Shown in pieces: positions 48,598-58,053 of a stretch of 64,000 nt of DNA. The position numbers were made by a program, and so were the translations under genes. Positions within the stretch are counted from its first letter, which is position 1. Every line of letters begins with the position of its first letter. This DNA is from Janibacter indicus (lineage in GTDB: Bacteria; Actinomycetota; Actinomycetes; Actinomycetales; Dermatophilaceae). The stretch is from the NCBI RefSeq assembly GCF_900176385.1, contig NZ_FWXN01000003.1:124001-188000 (forward strand). Reading direction: 5' to 3'. The notes under the pieces are model-generated. The model worked only from the letters and a program-made list of their open reading frames with translations. It searched no databases and had not been told where the DNA came from.

Positions 48598-48628
48598 GGG
48601 CCGCGCACCCCGACGGGGTGCGCGGCCC
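48598..48628 (-). terminator. Terminator after the BCCT gene
   Basis: GGGCCGCGCACCCC and GGGGTGCGCGGCCC form a perfect 14-bp stem around GAC, 17 bases past the transporter stop on the minus strand. Confidence 0.85.
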
Positions 48629-48645
48629 GATCGGGAGGGGCGCGC

Positions 48646-50319
48646 TCAGGTGTGCGGGGAGGGCTCGGGTTCCTCCTCGACGACCGGCAGCTCGCCGGTG
48701 ATCTCGCCACGGTCCCTGGCCTGCCGGCCGGCGGAGACCGCCTCCGGTGGGACGCCCTCGACCTTGGTGACGAACTGCAGATTTTCCTTGCGCAGGGCGA
48801 TGACGAAGCTGATCCCCGCCACGAACATCAGGGTGAACATCGGTAGCCCGATGACGGTGATGACCTCCTGCAGGGCCTCGAGGCCCTTGTCGCCGGCCAG
48901 GACGATGAGCAGGGCCGCGAGGACGCCCTCGCTCACTCCCCAGAAGACCCGCTGACGGGTGGGGCCGGCGTCGCCGTCGCCGGTGCACAGCATGTCGACG
49001 ACGAGCGAGGCCGAGTCCGAGCTCGTCGCGAAGAAGATCGCCACGATGAGGACCGCCAGGCCCTTCACGATGGTCGTCGCCGGGTAGTTGTCGAAGAAGG
49101 CGAACATCGACAGTGGGACCGACTCGGCGACGGCCGCTGAGATCGGCCCCTCCTGCCCGTCCATGCCGTCGATGCGCAGGGCCGACCAGCCGAAGGTGAC
49201 GAACCAGATGATCGTGAACAGCGTCGGGGCGAAGAGGACACCGAGCACGAACTCGCGGACGGTGCGGCCCTTGGAGATGCGCGCGAGGAAGATCCCCATG
49301 AAGGGGGCCCAGCTCACCGTCCACGCCCAGTAGAAGACGGTCCACCCGCCCTGCCAGCCCCAGCCGTCGTCCTTGGTGACGTCGGCGAGGGCGTCGTTCC
49401 ACAGCATGAGCTCGGGCAGCGCGGCGACGAAGTTTCCGGTGGTCTCGAACATCTCGCGGATGAGGAAGAGGGTCATCCCGCCGGTGAGCAGGACGAAGAT
49501 CATCAGCGCGATGGCCATGCCGATGTTGATGTTCGACAGCAGCTTGACGCCCTTGTCGAGGCCGCGCACGATCGACGTCGTCGCGACGGTCGTGAGCACG
49601 ACGATGATGAGCACCTGCAGGGTCGTGTCGTTGGACCAGCCGAAGAGCTCGCCCAGGCCGGCGCCGATCTGCGAGGTTCCCAGACCGATCGAGACGGCCA
49701 CGCCGAAGAGGGTGCCAAGGATCGCGAGGATGTCGATGGCGCGACCGATCGGGCCGTAGATGCGGTCCTTGAGCAGCGGGTAGAAGACCGAGCTGACCCG
49801 CACGGGCAGCTCGTAGCGGTGGATGAAGTAGGCGAAGGCCAGACCCGGCAGGCAGAAGATCGCCCACGTGTGCAGGCTCAGGTGGTACAGCGCGAAGTTC
49901 ATGCCATCCTGGGCCGCCTCGACCGTGTAGGGCTCGACCCCGGACCGAGGCGGCTCGCTGAAGTGCGAGATCGGCTCGGCGACGCCCCAGAACATCAGGA
50001 TGGTGCCGATGCCGCCGGCGAAGAGCATGGCGAACCACGAGGCGAAGCTGTACTCGGGGGGTGTCTCCTTGCGGCCCAGCTGGACCTGACCGTAGGGGCT
50101 GAAGGCCACGGCGAGGAGCATGATCACCCACGCGGTCACGCCGAAGATGAAGTACCAGCCCAGGTTGGTGACGATCCACTCGCGCCCGCTGCCGAAGACC
50201 GAGCTCAGCTGGGTGGGGAAGACCAGCAGCACGAGCAGGAAGAGGACCATGAGGCCCGCCGAGACGAAGAAGATGGTGGGGTGGGTGCGCAGTCCCAGTT
50301 TGCGAGCCAGTGCGTCCAC
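48646..50319 (-). CDS. BCCT family betaine/carnitine/choline transporter
   Basis: Secondary transporter of the BetP/BCCT family, 557 residues, 12 predicted helices, no large regulatory domain. Signatures: FAGGIGTILMFWGVAEPISH, SLHTWAIFCLPGLAFAYF, and FFATSSDSASLVVDML near helix 8-9, with a charged cytosolic C-terminus. Likely imports glycine betaine or a related compatible solute with Na+. GTG start with AAAGGA upstream. Confidence 0.93.
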   Translation of the reverse strand: MDALARKLGLRTHPTIFFVSAGLMVLFLLVLLVFPTQLSSVFGSGREWIVTNLGWYFIFGVTAWVIMLLAVAFSPYGQVQLGRKETPPEYSFASWFAMLFAGGIGTILMFWGVAEPISHFSEPPRSGVEPYTVEAAQDGMNFALYHLSLHTWAIFCLPGLAFAYFIHRYELPVRVSSVFYPLLKDRIYGPIGRAIDILAILGTLFGVAVSIGLGTSQIGAGLGELFGWSNDTTLQVLIIVVLTTVATTSIVRGLDKGVKLLSNINIGMAIALMIFVLLTGGMTLFLIREMFETTGNFVAALPELMLWNDALADVTKDDGWGWQGGWTVFYWAWTVSWAPFMGIFLARISKGRTVREFVLGVLFAPTLFTIIWFVTFGWSALRIDGMDGQEGPISAAVAESVPLSMFAFFDNYPATTIVKGLAVLIVAIFFATSSDSASLVVDMLCTGDGDAGPTRQRVFWGVSEGVLAALLIVLAGDKGLEALQEVITVIGLPMFTLMFVAGISFVIALRKENLQFVTKVEGVPPEAVSAGRQARDRGEITGELPVVEEEPEPSPHT

Positions 50320-50391
50320 GGTGTGATCCTTTCGAAGGGGGTCAGCATCCGGACCCCCGAGTCTGGCAAACCGGGGCGCTCAGGGGTGGAT

Positions 50392-50421
50392 TTCGTCCCC
50401 GGCGTCTTCGTCCACTAGTCT
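50392..50421 (+). promoter_or_regulatory. Possible promoter of infA
   Basis: TTCGTC at 50392-50397 and TAGTCT at 50416-50421, 18 bases apart, about 110 bases before infA. Low-quality -35. Confidence 0.35.
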
Positions 50422-50532
50422 TGATCGTCGGCTACGTGTGTCATGCCTCCTCGCTCGTCGAGGAGGCCATCGCGCGCGTGCCGGACCCGGTGGCCTCCAT
50501 CCAGGAGGCGACCACCAACGGATTGAGAGGGT

Positions 50533-50754
50533 ATGGCCAAGAAGGACGGTGTCATCGAGGTCGAGGGCACGATCGTCGAAGCGCTCCCGAACGCAATGTT
50601 CCGGGTCGAGCTGACCAACGGTCACAAGGTTCTCGCCCACATCTCGGGCAAGATGCGGCAGCACTACATCCGAATCCTCCCCGAGGACAAGGTTGTCGTC
50701 GAGCTCAGCCCGTACGACCTGACCCGCGGCCGGATCGTCTTCCGTTACCGCTGA
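50533..50754 (+). CDS. infA: Translation initiation factor IF-1
   Basis: S1/OB-fold factor, 73 residues, [20 protein letters not shown], binding the 30S A site. First gene of the infA-rpmJ-rpsM alpha cluster, here separated from map by about 8.7 kb of unrelated genes. Confidence 0.97.
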   Translation: MAKKDGVIEVEGTIVEALPNAMFRVELTNGHKVLAHISGKMRQHYIRILPEDKVVVELSPYDLTRGRIVFRYR

Positions 50755-50860
50755 CCGAGGCGGTCGTCGACCCGGCGACCGACGAGGGACGCAACTCCCG
50801 CACGACCCGGCATCCACCACCCGTGGGTCGGGACAGATCGATGAAAGATGCGAGACGGCA

Positions 50861-50974
50861 ATGAAGGTTCAGCCGAGCGTCAAGAAGATCTGCGACAAGT
50901 GCAAGGTGATCCGCCGTAACGGTCGGGTCATGGTGATCTGCGACAACCTGCGCCACAAGCAGCGCCAGGGCTGA
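50861..50974 (+). CDS. rpmJ: 50S ribosomal protein L36
   Basis: A 37-residue zinc-ribbon protein ([20 protein letters not shown] start) with the ligands Cys11, Cys14, Cys27 and His32. It is the zinc-binding C+ form. A ribosome-binding purine run (GAGACGG) precedes the ATG. Confidence 0.97.
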   Translation: MKVQPSVKKICDKCKVIRRNGRVMVICDNLRHKQRQG

Positions 50975-51096
50975 TCGCGGCCACCACGGCCCGCACGGCG
51001 GGGACCTTGGCTCATCGCCACAGATCCTCGAGCAACGCCAACATCAAGAAGCACGCACCACCCGGCCCCTGCCCCCTTCGCGGAGCAGGACGTCAC

Positions 51097-51116
51097 CCCC
51101 GGCTCGGAGGCCGGGG
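51097..51116 (+). other. Hairpin in the rpmJ-rpsM spacer
   Basis: CCCCGGC pairs with GCCGGGG around TCGGAG in the 227-base gap before rpsM. Might be a leader structure; no function can be assigned. Confidence 0.3.
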
Positions 51117-51201
51117 ACCGAGCGGCCCGCCCCCATCGGCGGGGACCACCGCCGGATCGGTGGTGCACCAGACCTCCGAATCACGAGAAGGAAGCCAGCA
51201 C

Positions 51202-51573
51202 ATGGCACGACTTGTTGGAGTCGACCTGCCGCGCGAGAAGCGCGCCGAGGTCGCCCTGACCTACATCTTCGGTGTGGGACGCACGACCGCAAGCAAGGCC
51301 CTCGCCGAGACCGGCGTCGACCCGAGCACCCGCGTGAAGGACCTCAGCGACGACCAGCTCGTCGCCCTCCGCGACTACCTCGAGGCCAACGTCCAGCTCG
51401 AGGGTGACCTCCGCCGCGAGGTGGCCGCCGACATCCGCCGCAAGGTCGAGATCGGCACCTACGAGGGCCTGCGGCACCGCCGCGGTCTCCCGGTCCGCGG
51501 TCAGCGCACCAAGACCAACGCCCGGACCCGCAAGGGCCCGAAGCGCACCGTCGCAGGCAAGAAGAAGGCCTGA
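51202..51573 (+). CDS. rpsM: 30S ribosomal protein S13
   Basis: Head protein contacting the 50S, 123 residues. [20 protein letters not shown], the helix-two-turn-helix with [20 protein letters not shown] and the basic C-terminus are conserved. The ATG at 51202 has AGAAGGAAG upstream; a longer in-frame ORF has no homology. Confidence 0.97.
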   Translation: MARLVGVDLPREKRAEVALTYIFGVGRTTASKALAETGVDPSTRVKDLSDDQLVALRDYLEANVQLEGDLRREVAADIRRKVEIGTYEGLRHRRGLPVRGQRTKTNARTRKGPKRTVAGKKKA

Positions 51574-51647
51574 CACACCACGGCTCGCCGCTGCCGGCTC
51601 ACGCCGCGCGGTGATCACCACACACCGAAGAACTTCGTAGGAGAAAC

Positions 51648-52046
51648 ATGCCCCCCAAGACCCGCTCCGGCGCCAAGGTGCGTCGCAAGGTCAAGAAGAA
51701 CGTGGCCGTGGGCCAGGCCCACATCAAGAGCACGTTCAACAACACGATCATCTCGATCACCGACCCCACCGGTGCCGTGATCTCGTGGGCCTCCGCCGGC
51801 CAGGTCGGCTTCAAGGGCTCGCGCAAGTCCACCCCGTACGCCGCCCAGATGGCTGCCGAGGCCGCTGCACGTCGTGCCATGGAGCACGGCATGAAGAAGG
51901 TCGACGTCTTCGTCAAGGGCCCGGGCTCCGGTCGCGAGACCGCGATCCGCTCCCTGACCGCCGCCGGCCTCGAGGTCGGCGCGATCCAGGACGTCACGCC
52001 CAGCCCGCACAACGGTGTCCGCCCGCCCAAGCGCCGTCGCGTCTGA
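51648..52046 (+). CDS. rpsK: 30S ribosomal protein S11
   Basis: Platform protein, 132 residues; [18 protein letters not shown] and [17 protein letters not shown] are diagnostic. Confidence 0.98.
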   Translation: MPPKTRSGAKVRRKVKKNVAVGQAHIKSTFNNTIISITDPTGAVISWASAGQVGFKGSRKSTPYAAQMAAEAAARRAMEHGMKKVDVFVKGPGSGRETAIRSLTAAGLEVGAIQDVTPSPHNGVRPPKRRRV

Positions 52047-52075
52047 GCAGCAGAGATACGGGAGACAGATAAGAC

Positions 52076-52684
52076 ATGGCTCGTTACACCGGCCCCATCA
52101 CCAAGAAGTCGCGTCGACTCAAGCTCGACCTCGTCGGCGGCGACAAGAACTTCGAGCTCCGTCCCTTCCCCCCGGGCCAGCACGGCCGTCGGCGGATCCA
52201 GGAGAAGGAGTACCTCACCCAGCTGCAGGAGAAGCAGCGCGCCCGCTTCACCTACGGCGTCATGGAGAAGCAGTTCGTCCGGTACTACAAGGAGGCGGCC
52301 AACCGCCCCGGCCAGACCGGTCACAACCTGCTGACCATCCTCGAGTCGCGCCTCGACAACGTCATCTACCGCGCGGGCCTGGCCCGCACGCGTCGTCAGG
52401 CCCGCCAGCTCGTCACGCACGGCCACTTCGAGGTCAACGGTGTCCGCACCGACGTCCCGAGCCAGCGCGTCGAGCAGTACGACATCATCACGGTCCGCAA
52501 GCAGTCGGTGGAGGCCTTCCCCTTCCAGCTCGCGCGTGAGACCTTCGGCGAGCGTCCGGTCCCGGCGTGGCTCCACGTCGTCCCCGGCAGCCTCAAGATC
52601 CTCGTGCACCAGCTGCCGACCCGCGAGCAGATCGACACCCAGCTCACCGAGCAGCTGATCGTCGAGCTCTACTCGAAGAACTGA
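52076..52684 (+). CDS. rpsD: 30S ribosomal protein S4
   Basis: Assembly-initiator protein, 202 residues. The N-terminal part is of the zinc-free type (no Cys cluster); the S4 domain begins [20 protein letters not shown]. In E. coli it represses the alpha operon. Confidence 0.98.
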   Translation: MARYTGPITKKSRRLKLDLVGGDKNFELRPFPPGQHGRRRIQEKEYLTQLQEKQRARFTYGVMEKQFVRYYKEAANRPGQTGHNLLTILESRLDNVIYRAGLARTRRQARQLVTHGHFEVNGVRTDVPSQRVEQYDIITVRKQSVEAFPFQLARETFGERPVPAWLHVVPGSLKILVHQLPTREQIDTQLTEQLIVELYSKN

Positions 52685-52692
52685 TCACCGTC

Positions 52693-52731
52693 GCTCCTGC
52701 TCCCTTCGCCTCGTGCGAAGGGGGCAGGAGC
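52693..52731 (+). terminator. Terminator-like hairpin between rpsD and rpoA
   Basis: GCTCCTGCTCCCTTCGC pairs with GCGAAGGGGGCAGGAGC (one T-G) eight bases after rpsD. It could reduce read-through into rpoA. Confidence 0.65.
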
Positions 52732-52736
52732 CTCAC

Positions 52737-52766
52737 GGTTGGTGCACGGACAGAGGCGCACCAACC
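52737..52766 (+). promoter_or_regulatory. Second stem-loop upstream of rpoA
   Basis: GGTTGGTGC and GCACCAACC pair across a 12-base loop, directly downstream of the terminator-like hairpin and 66 bases before rpoA. It may protect or regulate an rpoA transcript. Confidence 0.4.
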
Positions 52767-52832
52767 GCCGGCCACCAGACCGGCACCTTCACGAGGCGTC
52801 ATATAGCGGTCGCCCGTGGGAAGGAAACAGAC

Positions 52833-53867
52833 GTGCTCATCGCACAGCGCCCCAACCTCAGCGAAGAGGTCATCGCCGACAACCGCTCGCGGTTCGTCAT
52901 CGAGCCCCTCGAGCCCGGCTTCGGCTACACCATCGGCAACTCGCTGCGTCGCACCCTGCTCTCGAGCATCCCGGGTGCCTCCCTCACCTCGATCCGGATC
53001 GACGGCGTGCTCCACGAGTTCTCCACGATCCCCGGGGTCAAGGAGGACGTCACCGAGATCATCCTCAACATCAAGTCCCTCGTCGTCTCCAGCGAGAACG
53101 ACGAGCCGGTCGTGATGTACCTGCGCAAGTCGGGTGCCGGCGCGGTCACCGCCGCCGACATCAACCCCCCGGCCGGTGTCGAGGTCCACAACCCCGACCT
53201 GCACATCGCCACCCTCAACGACAAGGGCTCCATCGAGATGGAGCTGACCGTCGAGCGCGGCCGCGGCTACGTCTCGGCGCAGCAGAACAAGACCGGTGAC
53301 CAGGAGATCGGCCGCATCCCGGTCGACTCCATCTACTCGCCGGTCCTCGCCGTGACCTACAAGGTCGAGGCGACCCGTGTCGAGCAGCGCACCGACTTCG
53401 ACAAGCTCGTGGTCGACGTCGAGACCAAGAACTCGATCGCCCCCCGGGACGCGCTGGCCTCCGCCGGCAAGACCCTCGTCGAGCTCTTCGGTCTGGCCCG
53501 GGAGCTCAACGTCGAGGCCGAGGGCATCGACATGGGCCCCTCGCCGACCGACGCCGCGATCGCCGCCGACCTGGCCCTGCCGATCGAGGACCTGGACCTC
53601 ACGGTCCGCTCGTACAACTGCCTCAAGCGCGAGGGCATCCACAGCGTGGGTGAGCTCGTGGGTCGCAGCGAGGCCGACCTGCTCGACATCCGCAACTTCG
53701 GCGCGAAGTCGATCGACGAGGTCAAGGCCAAGCTGCACGAGATGGGCCTGGCCCTCAAGGACAGCCCTCCCGGCTTCGACCCGACGGCCATCCCCGGCTA
53801 CGGCGAGGACGACTACGACGAGTCCGGCGACGAGGATGCCTCGTTCGCCGAGGACGAGCAGCTCTGA
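52833..53867 (+). CDS. rpoA: DNA-directed RNA polymerase subunit alpha
   Basis: Assembly subunit, 344 residues. N-terminal dimer domain ([30 protein letters not shown]) and alpha-CTD ([34 protein letters not shown]) are joined by a linker, with an acidic C-terminal tail. The GTG at 52833 has GGGAAGGA upstream; the frame is open further 5' but only through the two hairpins. Confidence 0.98.
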   Translation: MLIAQRPNLSEEVIADNRSRFVIEPLEPGFGYTIGNSLRRTLLSSIPGASLTSIRIDGVLHEFSTIPGVKEDVTEIILNIKSLVVSSENDEPVVMYLRKSGAGAVTAADINPPAGVEVHNPDLHIATLNDKGSIEMELTVERGRGYVSAQQNKTGDQEIGRIPVDSIYSPVLAVTYKVEATRVEQRTDFDKLVVDVETKNSIAPRDALASAGKTLVELFGLARELNVEAEGIDMGPSPTDAAIAADLALPIEDLDLTVRSYNCLKREGIHSVGELVGRSEADLLDIRNFGAKSIDEVKAKLHEMGLALKDSPPGFDPTAIPGYGEDDYDESGDEDASFAEDEQL

Positions 53868-53926
53868 CCCACCGCTTCCCGACCTCACCGCCGACGCGGT
53901 AGGTCAGAACCTCCAAGGAGAACACC

Positions 53927-54478
53927 ATGCCCACCCCCACCAAGGGTCCCCGTATCGGTGGCGGCCCGGCTCACGAGCGGCTCATCCTCGCGAACCTCGC
54001 CACCGCGCTCTTCGAGCACGACCAGATCACGACGACGCAGGCCAAGGCCAAGCGTCTGCGTCCCCTGGCCGAGCGCCTCATCACCTTCGCCAAGCGCGGC
54101 GACCTGCACGCGCGCCGCAAGGTCATGACGACCGTCCAGGACAAGAGCGTCGTCCACCGCCTCTTCGTCGAGATCGCCCCCGACATGGCCGAGCGCCAGG
54201 GCGGCTACACGCGCATCACCAAGATCGCCCCGCGCAAGGGTGACAACGCCCCGATGTGCGTCATCGAGCTCGTCCGCGAGCCCGTCGACGCCAAGCCGAA
54301 GCGCGCCGTCGTCGCCGAGGCCGAGGCCGCCACCCAGCGCTCCGCCAAGGACGAGGCCGAGCAGGCCCCGGCCGAGGAGACCACGGTCGAGGAGACCACC
54401 GCCGACGAGACCGCGGCCGACGAGACCGCGGCCCCCGCCGGTGGCGAGGCCAAGCAGCAGGAGTCCGACGAGGCCTGA
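53927..54478 (+). CDS. rplQ: 50S ribosomal protein L17
   Basis: Large-subunit protein near the tunnel exit, 183 residues. The conserved domain ([20 protein letters not shown] to about residue 120) is followed by a low-complexity tail of about 60 residues rich in Ala, Glu and Thr with VEETT/DETAA repeats. Confidence 0.97.
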   Translation: MPTPTKGPRIGGGPAHERLILANLATALFEHDQITTTQAKAKRLRPLAERLITFAKRGDLHARRKVMTTVQDKSVVHRLFVEIAPDMAERQGGYTRITKIAPRKGDNAPMCVIELVREPVDAKPKRAVVAEAEAATQRSAKDEAEQAPAEETTVEETTADETAADETAAPAGGEAKQQESDEA

Positions 54479-54499
54479 GGCCTCGCTCGACCCGTGCAG

Positions 54500-54546
54500 C
54501 ACGAAGGGCGCCGCTCACCCCACCGGGTGGGCGGCGCCCCTTCGTG
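54500..54546 (+). terminator. Terminator after rplQ
   Basis: A long stem from CACGAAGGGCGCCGC to GCGGCGCCCCTTCGTG with loop CACC, 21 bases after rplQ. Confidence 0.85.
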
Positions 54547-54614
54547 TGCTCGGCCGCGGGCGGCCTCACGCCTCAGGACATCGCCTTCGTCGTGCCTCGC
54601 CTACGCTGACCCGC

Positions 54615-55442
54615 ATGCGGCTGCGTCTCGACCTCGCCTACGACGGCACCGACTTCCACGGGTGGGCGGCGCAGCCGGGGCTGCGGACGGTCGAGGGAGA
54701 GCTCGCGGCCGCGGTGACGACGGTGCTGCGACTGAACGAGCCGGCGCGGCTGACCGTCGCCGGGCGGACCGATGCAGGGGTCCACGCCGCCGGGCAGGTC
54801 GTCCACGTCGACCTCGAGCCAGAGGAGTTGGAGCGCGCCGTGGGCCACTCCGACCGCGCACCCGAGGAGGCCCTCGCGACCCTGCTGCGCGGTGTGCTGC
54901 CGCCCGACGTCGTCGTCCACCGGGTGGCGCGGGCGCCCGAGGGCTTCGACGCCCGCTTCTCCGCGACGAGCCGGCGCTACCGCTACCTCGTCGGTGACGA
55001 CCCGGCCCGGGTGGACCCCCTTCGTCGCCGTGAGGTGGTCTCGCTGCGCAGCCCGCTCGACGTCGACGCGATGCACGCGGCGGCCCAGGAGCTGCTCGGG
55101 CTGCGCGACTTCGCGGCCTTCTGCAAGAAGCGCGAGGGGGCCACGACGACGCGCACCCTGCTGCGCTACGACTGGGCCCGACGCGACGACGGGCTGCTCG
55201 AGGCGACGGTCGTCGCCGACGCCTTCTGCCACTCGATGGTCCGGGCGCTCATCGGGGCGCTCGTGCCGGTGGGGGCGGGGGACCGGGGTGCGGGCTTCCC
55301 GGCCGAGGTGCTCACCGCTGGCGCCCGGGACCCGCGGGTCAAGGTCATGCCGGCGCACGGCCTGTGCCTCGTCGAGGTGAGCTATCCGGCCGACGACGCG
55401 CTCGCCGCGCGGGCGCACGAGGCGCGGGCCCGGCGGGACTAG
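54615..55442 (+). CDS. truA: tRNA pseudouridine(38-40) synthase TruA
   Basis: Forms pseudouridine in the tRNA anticodon stem, 275 residues. [20 protein letters not shown] and [18 protein letters not shown], with the catalytic Asp in RTDAGVHA, identify it; the C-terminal half has [16 protein letters not shown] and [12 protein letters not shown]. The ATG at 54615 starts right at the conserved strand. It begins 69 bases past the rplQ terminator. Confidence 0.95.
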   Translation: MRLRLDLAYDGTDFHGWAAQPGLRTVEGELAAAVTTVLRLNEPARLTVAGRTDAGVHAAGQVVHVDLEPEELERAVGHSDRAPEEALATLLRGVLPPDVVVHRVARAPEGFDARFSATSRRYRYLVGDDPARVDPLRRREVVSLRSPLDVDAMHAAAQELLGLRDFAAFCKKREGATTTRTLLRYDWARRDDGLLEATVVADAFCHSMVRALIGALVPVGAGDRGAGFPAEVLTAGARDPRVKVMPAHGLCLVEVSYPADDALAARAHEARARRD

Positions 55443-55443
55443 C

Positions 55444-56139
55444 TCAGTCGCGCTCGGCGCCACCCGGCGGCAGCGGCCACCAGCGCCAGCCGAGGGTGCC
55501 GACGACCCGGTCGGCGTGCACGAAGCGGGCCTCGCAGGGGCCGGTGCCGCGGCCACGGCAGCCCATGACCGAGTCGGCGCTGTTGGCGCGGTTGTCGCCG
55601 AGGACGAGGTAGGAGTCGTCGGGGACGGTCACCTCGGGGAAGCAGCGCTGCGGGGCACCTTCGCGGCTGCAGTCGGCGCCCCGCAGGAAGGGCAGGTCGT
55701 GGCGGACGTAGGGCTCGTCGAGGGGCTCGCCGTCGACGAGCACGCGCCCCTGTGCGTCGCAGCAGGAGAGCGTCTCGCCGGGCAGACCGATGACCCGCTT
55801 GACCGTGTGGGCGGTGTGGCTGGGGCCGGCGCCGAGGAGGTCGCCCGCGTAGCGCAGGACGTCCTTGACGGGGTGGGTCTCGTCGATGCGAGCGGCGTCC
55901 CAGGTCTCGCCGTGGCCGAAGACGACGATGTCACCGCGCTCGAGGTCGTCGCCGTCGACACCGACGACCTGGGCGACGACGCGGTCGCCGGTCATCAGGG
56001 TCGGCTCCATGGACCCGCTCGGGATGACGAAGGGCCGCACGAGCGTGTGGGTGACGAGCGCCAGGACCGCGAAGGCGATCGTGATGCGCAGCAGCACGCC
56101 CCACAGCCAGTGCCGTTCGCCCTCGGTGCCCTCGCTCAC
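55444..56139 (-). CDS. lepB: Signal peptidase I
   Basis: Membrane-bound type I signal peptidase of family S26, 231 residues. One N-terminal membrane helix (about residues 11-34) is followed by the catalytic Ser43 (PSGSMEPTL) and Lys114 (HTVKRVIGLPGE); LVLGDNRANSADS is box E. Four extra cysteines in the periplasmic-side insert (SCCDAQG, DCSREG, RCFPE) suggest a disulfide-bearing loop. Starts at the GTG at 56139; ribosome site weak. Downstream of, and 20 bases from, the ArsR-like gene on the same strand. Confidence 0.93.
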   Translation of the reverse strand: MSEGTEGERHWLWGVLLRITIAFAVLALVTHTLVRPFVIPSGSMEPTLMTGDRVVAQVVGVDGDDLERGDIVVFGHGETWDAARIDETHPVKDVLRYAGDLLGAGPSHTAHTVKRVIGLPGETLSCCDAQGRVLVDGEPLDEPYVRHDLPFLRGADCSREGAPQRCFPEVTVPDDSYLVLGDNRANSADSVMGCRGRGTGPCEARFVHADRVVGTLGWRWWPLPPGGAERD

Positions 56140-56159
56140 GCGCGTCAGCCTATGTCGGG

Positions 56160-56723
56160 TCAGCGGGGCAGGGGGGTGAGGGCGACGACCGCGGAGACCC
56201 GGCGCGCGCCCGGGGTGCCGGCGCCGCGTCGTCGGTAGCGCTCGAGCACCGCGCCGAGCTCGGCCCGCAGCGCGGCCAGCTGGGTCTCGTCGACGAGGAC
56301 CTCGCGGTCGTCGAGCCCGCACTCCTCCTGCCAGACCAGGGGCCACGACACCTGGGCGTCGACCCAGCCGTGCATCCGCTGGGCGTGATGGTCGACGAGG
56401 TCGTGGGCGAGCCACAGCGCGTCGGCGACGTCGTCGGCGTCGTCGATCGTGCTCACGGCGACGGAGGTGTCGACGGCGCGCTCCTCGTCCTCCTCGGCCG
56501 CGGCCCACACGCGGGAGCGGCCGTCGCCGAGGCCGGTGTCCTCGAGCAGCCCCGCGTCGGCGAGCACCCGGGCGTGGTAGCTCGTGGCGCCGGTGTTGGT
56601 GCCCAGCGCGCGGGCGAGCTCGGCGGCGGTGGCACCACCGTGCAGCCGCAGGTGGGCCAGGATGCGCGAGCGCAGCGGGTGGGCGAGCAGTCGCCAAGGC
56701 GCGGTCGAAGGGGAGTCCGTCAC
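56160..56723 (-). CDS. ArsR-like winged-helix regulator
   Basis: A 187-residue transcription regulator. The N-terminal winged helix reads PWRLLAHPLRSRILAHLRLH, ATAAELARALGTNTGATSYH and VLADAGLLEDTG, typical of HTH_20/ArsR-family DNA readers. The C-terminal half is a helical ligand- or dimer-domain with VSWPLVWQEECGLDD. No metal-site cysteine cluster is present. The GTG at 56723 is preceded by GGAGG only one base away, so the start or a leaderless transcript is uncertain. A perfect operator-like palindrome lies 8 bases upstream. Confidence 0.85.
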   Translation of the reverse strand: MTDSPSTAPWRLLAHPLRSRILAHLRLHGGATAAELARALGTNTGATSYHARVLADAGLLEDTGLGDGRSRVWAAAEEDEERAVDTSVAVSTIDDADDVADALWLAHDLVDHHAQRMHGWVDAQVSWPLVWQEECGLDDREVLVDETQLAALRAELGAVLERYRRRGAGTPGARRVSAVVALTPLPR

Positions 56724-56731
56724 CCCTCCAC

Positions 56732-56754
56732 GATTGCACAAGTTTTGTGCAATC
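56732..56754 (-). promoter_or_regulatory. Operator-like perfect palindrome
   Basis: Arms GATTGCACAA and TTGTGCAATC separated by GTT, a perfect 10-bp inverted repeat just upstream of the ArsR-like gene. It is almost certainly the binding site of that protein, giving autorepression; no other gene is close enough except rplM about 200 bases away on the other strand. Confidence 0.75.
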
Positions 56755-56835
56755 GCCGCTGGGTGGCCGTTGTGGACGCCCTGAGATCGTGTGAGATGCC
56801 CGGCGTACCAAGGGTTTTGGGGCTGTTGTGCGGAT

Positions 56836-56864
56836 TTCGGCGGGAGGGGGCCGGTCCGTAGAAT
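56836..56864 (+). promoter_or_regulatory. Possible promoter of rplM-rpsI
   Basis: TAGAAT at 56859-56864 is a good -10; TTCGGC 17 bases upstream is a weak -35. Confidence 0.4.
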
Positions 56865-56953
56865 TGAACCCAGCGGCGCCCCGTCCTCGCGACGTGCGGC
56901 GCCTCCCCTTCGCCCCCGCAGGGGCAAGCGAACGACGAGCAGAAGGCATTGAC

Positions 56954-57397
56954 ATGCGCACGTACACCCCCAAGGGCGGTGAGATCACCCGTCAGTGGCA
57001 CATCATCGACGCCACGGACGTCGTGCTCGGCCGCCTCGCGAGCCAGGCCGCGACCCTGCTGCGCGGCAAGCACAAGACGACCTTCGCCCCCCACGTGGAC
57101 ACCGGCGACTTCGTCATCATCATCAACGCCGACAAGATCGCGCTGACCGGCGCCAAGGCCGAGCAGAAGCGCGCCTACCGTCACTCGGGTCACCCGGGCG
57201 GTCTGTCCTCGATGAACTACACCGAGATGCTGGAGAAGCACCCGACGCGCGCCGTCGAGAAGGCCGTGCGCGGCATGCTGCCCCGCAACAGCCTCGGCCG
57301 CCAGCAGCTGAGCAAGCTCAAGGTCTACGCCGGTGCCGAGCACCCGCACGCCGCTCAGCAGCCCACCCCCTACACGATCTCCCAGGTCGCGCAGTAA
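56954..57397 (+). CDS. rplM: 50S ribosomal protein L13
   Basis: Early-assembly protein, 147 residues. [20 protein letters not shown] and [19 protein letters not shown] are diagnostic. ATG at 56954 with AGAAGG upstream. Paired with rpsI. Confidence 0.97.
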   Translation: MRTYTPKGGEITRQWHIIDATDVVLGRLASQAATLLRGKHKTTFAPHVDTGDFVIIINADKIALTGAKAEQKRAYRHSGHPGGLSSMNYTEMLEKHPTRAVEKAVRGMLPRNSLGRQQLSKLKVYAGAEHPHAAQQPTPYTISQVAQ

Positions 57398-57427
57398 GCG
57401 CCGCCGACAAGGAACTGAGGAACCACT

Positions 57428-57937
57428 GTGGCTGACACCACCGACAACATCGAGGTGCTCGAGGGCGACGAGCCCGAGCTGAGCTCCTACACCTCCGAGT
57501 CCGAGGGCCCCGTCGGCACCGACGAGCCCGTGCGCCGCCCCTCCGCGTCCGCTCCCGGCTCCGCGACCGGCCGCCGCAAGCAGGCCATCGCCCGCGTCCG
57601 GATCGTCCCGGGCACCGGCGAGTGGAAGGTCAACGGGCGTGCGCTCGAGGACTACTTCCCCAACAAGGTCCACCAGCAGATCGTCAACGAGCCGCTCGTC
57701 GCGCTCGAGCTCGACGGCGCCTACGACGTGCTCGTGCGCGTCCACGGCGGTGGCCCCTCCGGCCAGGCCGGTGCCGTCCGTCTCGGCGTCGCCCGCTCGC
57801 TCAACGGCGTCGACCCCGAGCTCAACCGCGCCACCCTGAAGAAGGCCGGCTACCTCACCCGTGACGCCCGCGTCCCGGAGCGCAAGAAGGCCGGTCTCAA
57901 GAAGGCCCGCAAGGCGCCGCAGTACAGCAAGCGCTGA
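57428..57937 (+). CDS. rpsI: 30S ribosomal protein S9
   Basis: Small-subunit protein whose C-terminal tail reaches the P site, 169 residues. The first 45 or so residues are an acidic, Ser/Pro-rich extension; the core runs from [19 protein letters not shown] to the invariant KAPQYSKR end. GTG start. Confidence 0.97.
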   Translation: MADTTDNIEVLEGDEPELSSYTSESEGPVGTDEPVRRPSASAPGSATGRRKQAIARVRIVPGTGEWKVNGRALEDYFPNKVHQQIVNEPLVALELDGAYDVLVRVHGGGPSGQAGAVRLGVARSLNGVDPELNRATLKKAGYLTRDARVPERKKAGLKKARKAPQYSKR

Positions 57938-57967
57938 TCCTCGGATCGACGCTGGTCTTCGAGACCA

Positions 57968-58007
57968 CGAAGGGCGGTGCTCACCTCACGGTGGGCGCCG
58001 CCCTTCG
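57968..58007. terminator. Terminator between rpsI and the GCS2-like gene
   Basis: CGAAGGGCGG pairs with CCGCCCTTCG, extended with GC and CACC/GGTG around TCAC. Convergent genes on both sides, so it may serve both. Confidence 0.85.
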
Positions 58008-58053
58008 CGTTGTCCTGAGGTGCGACGAAGGAGCCTCGAAGGGTCGTGCCCCG

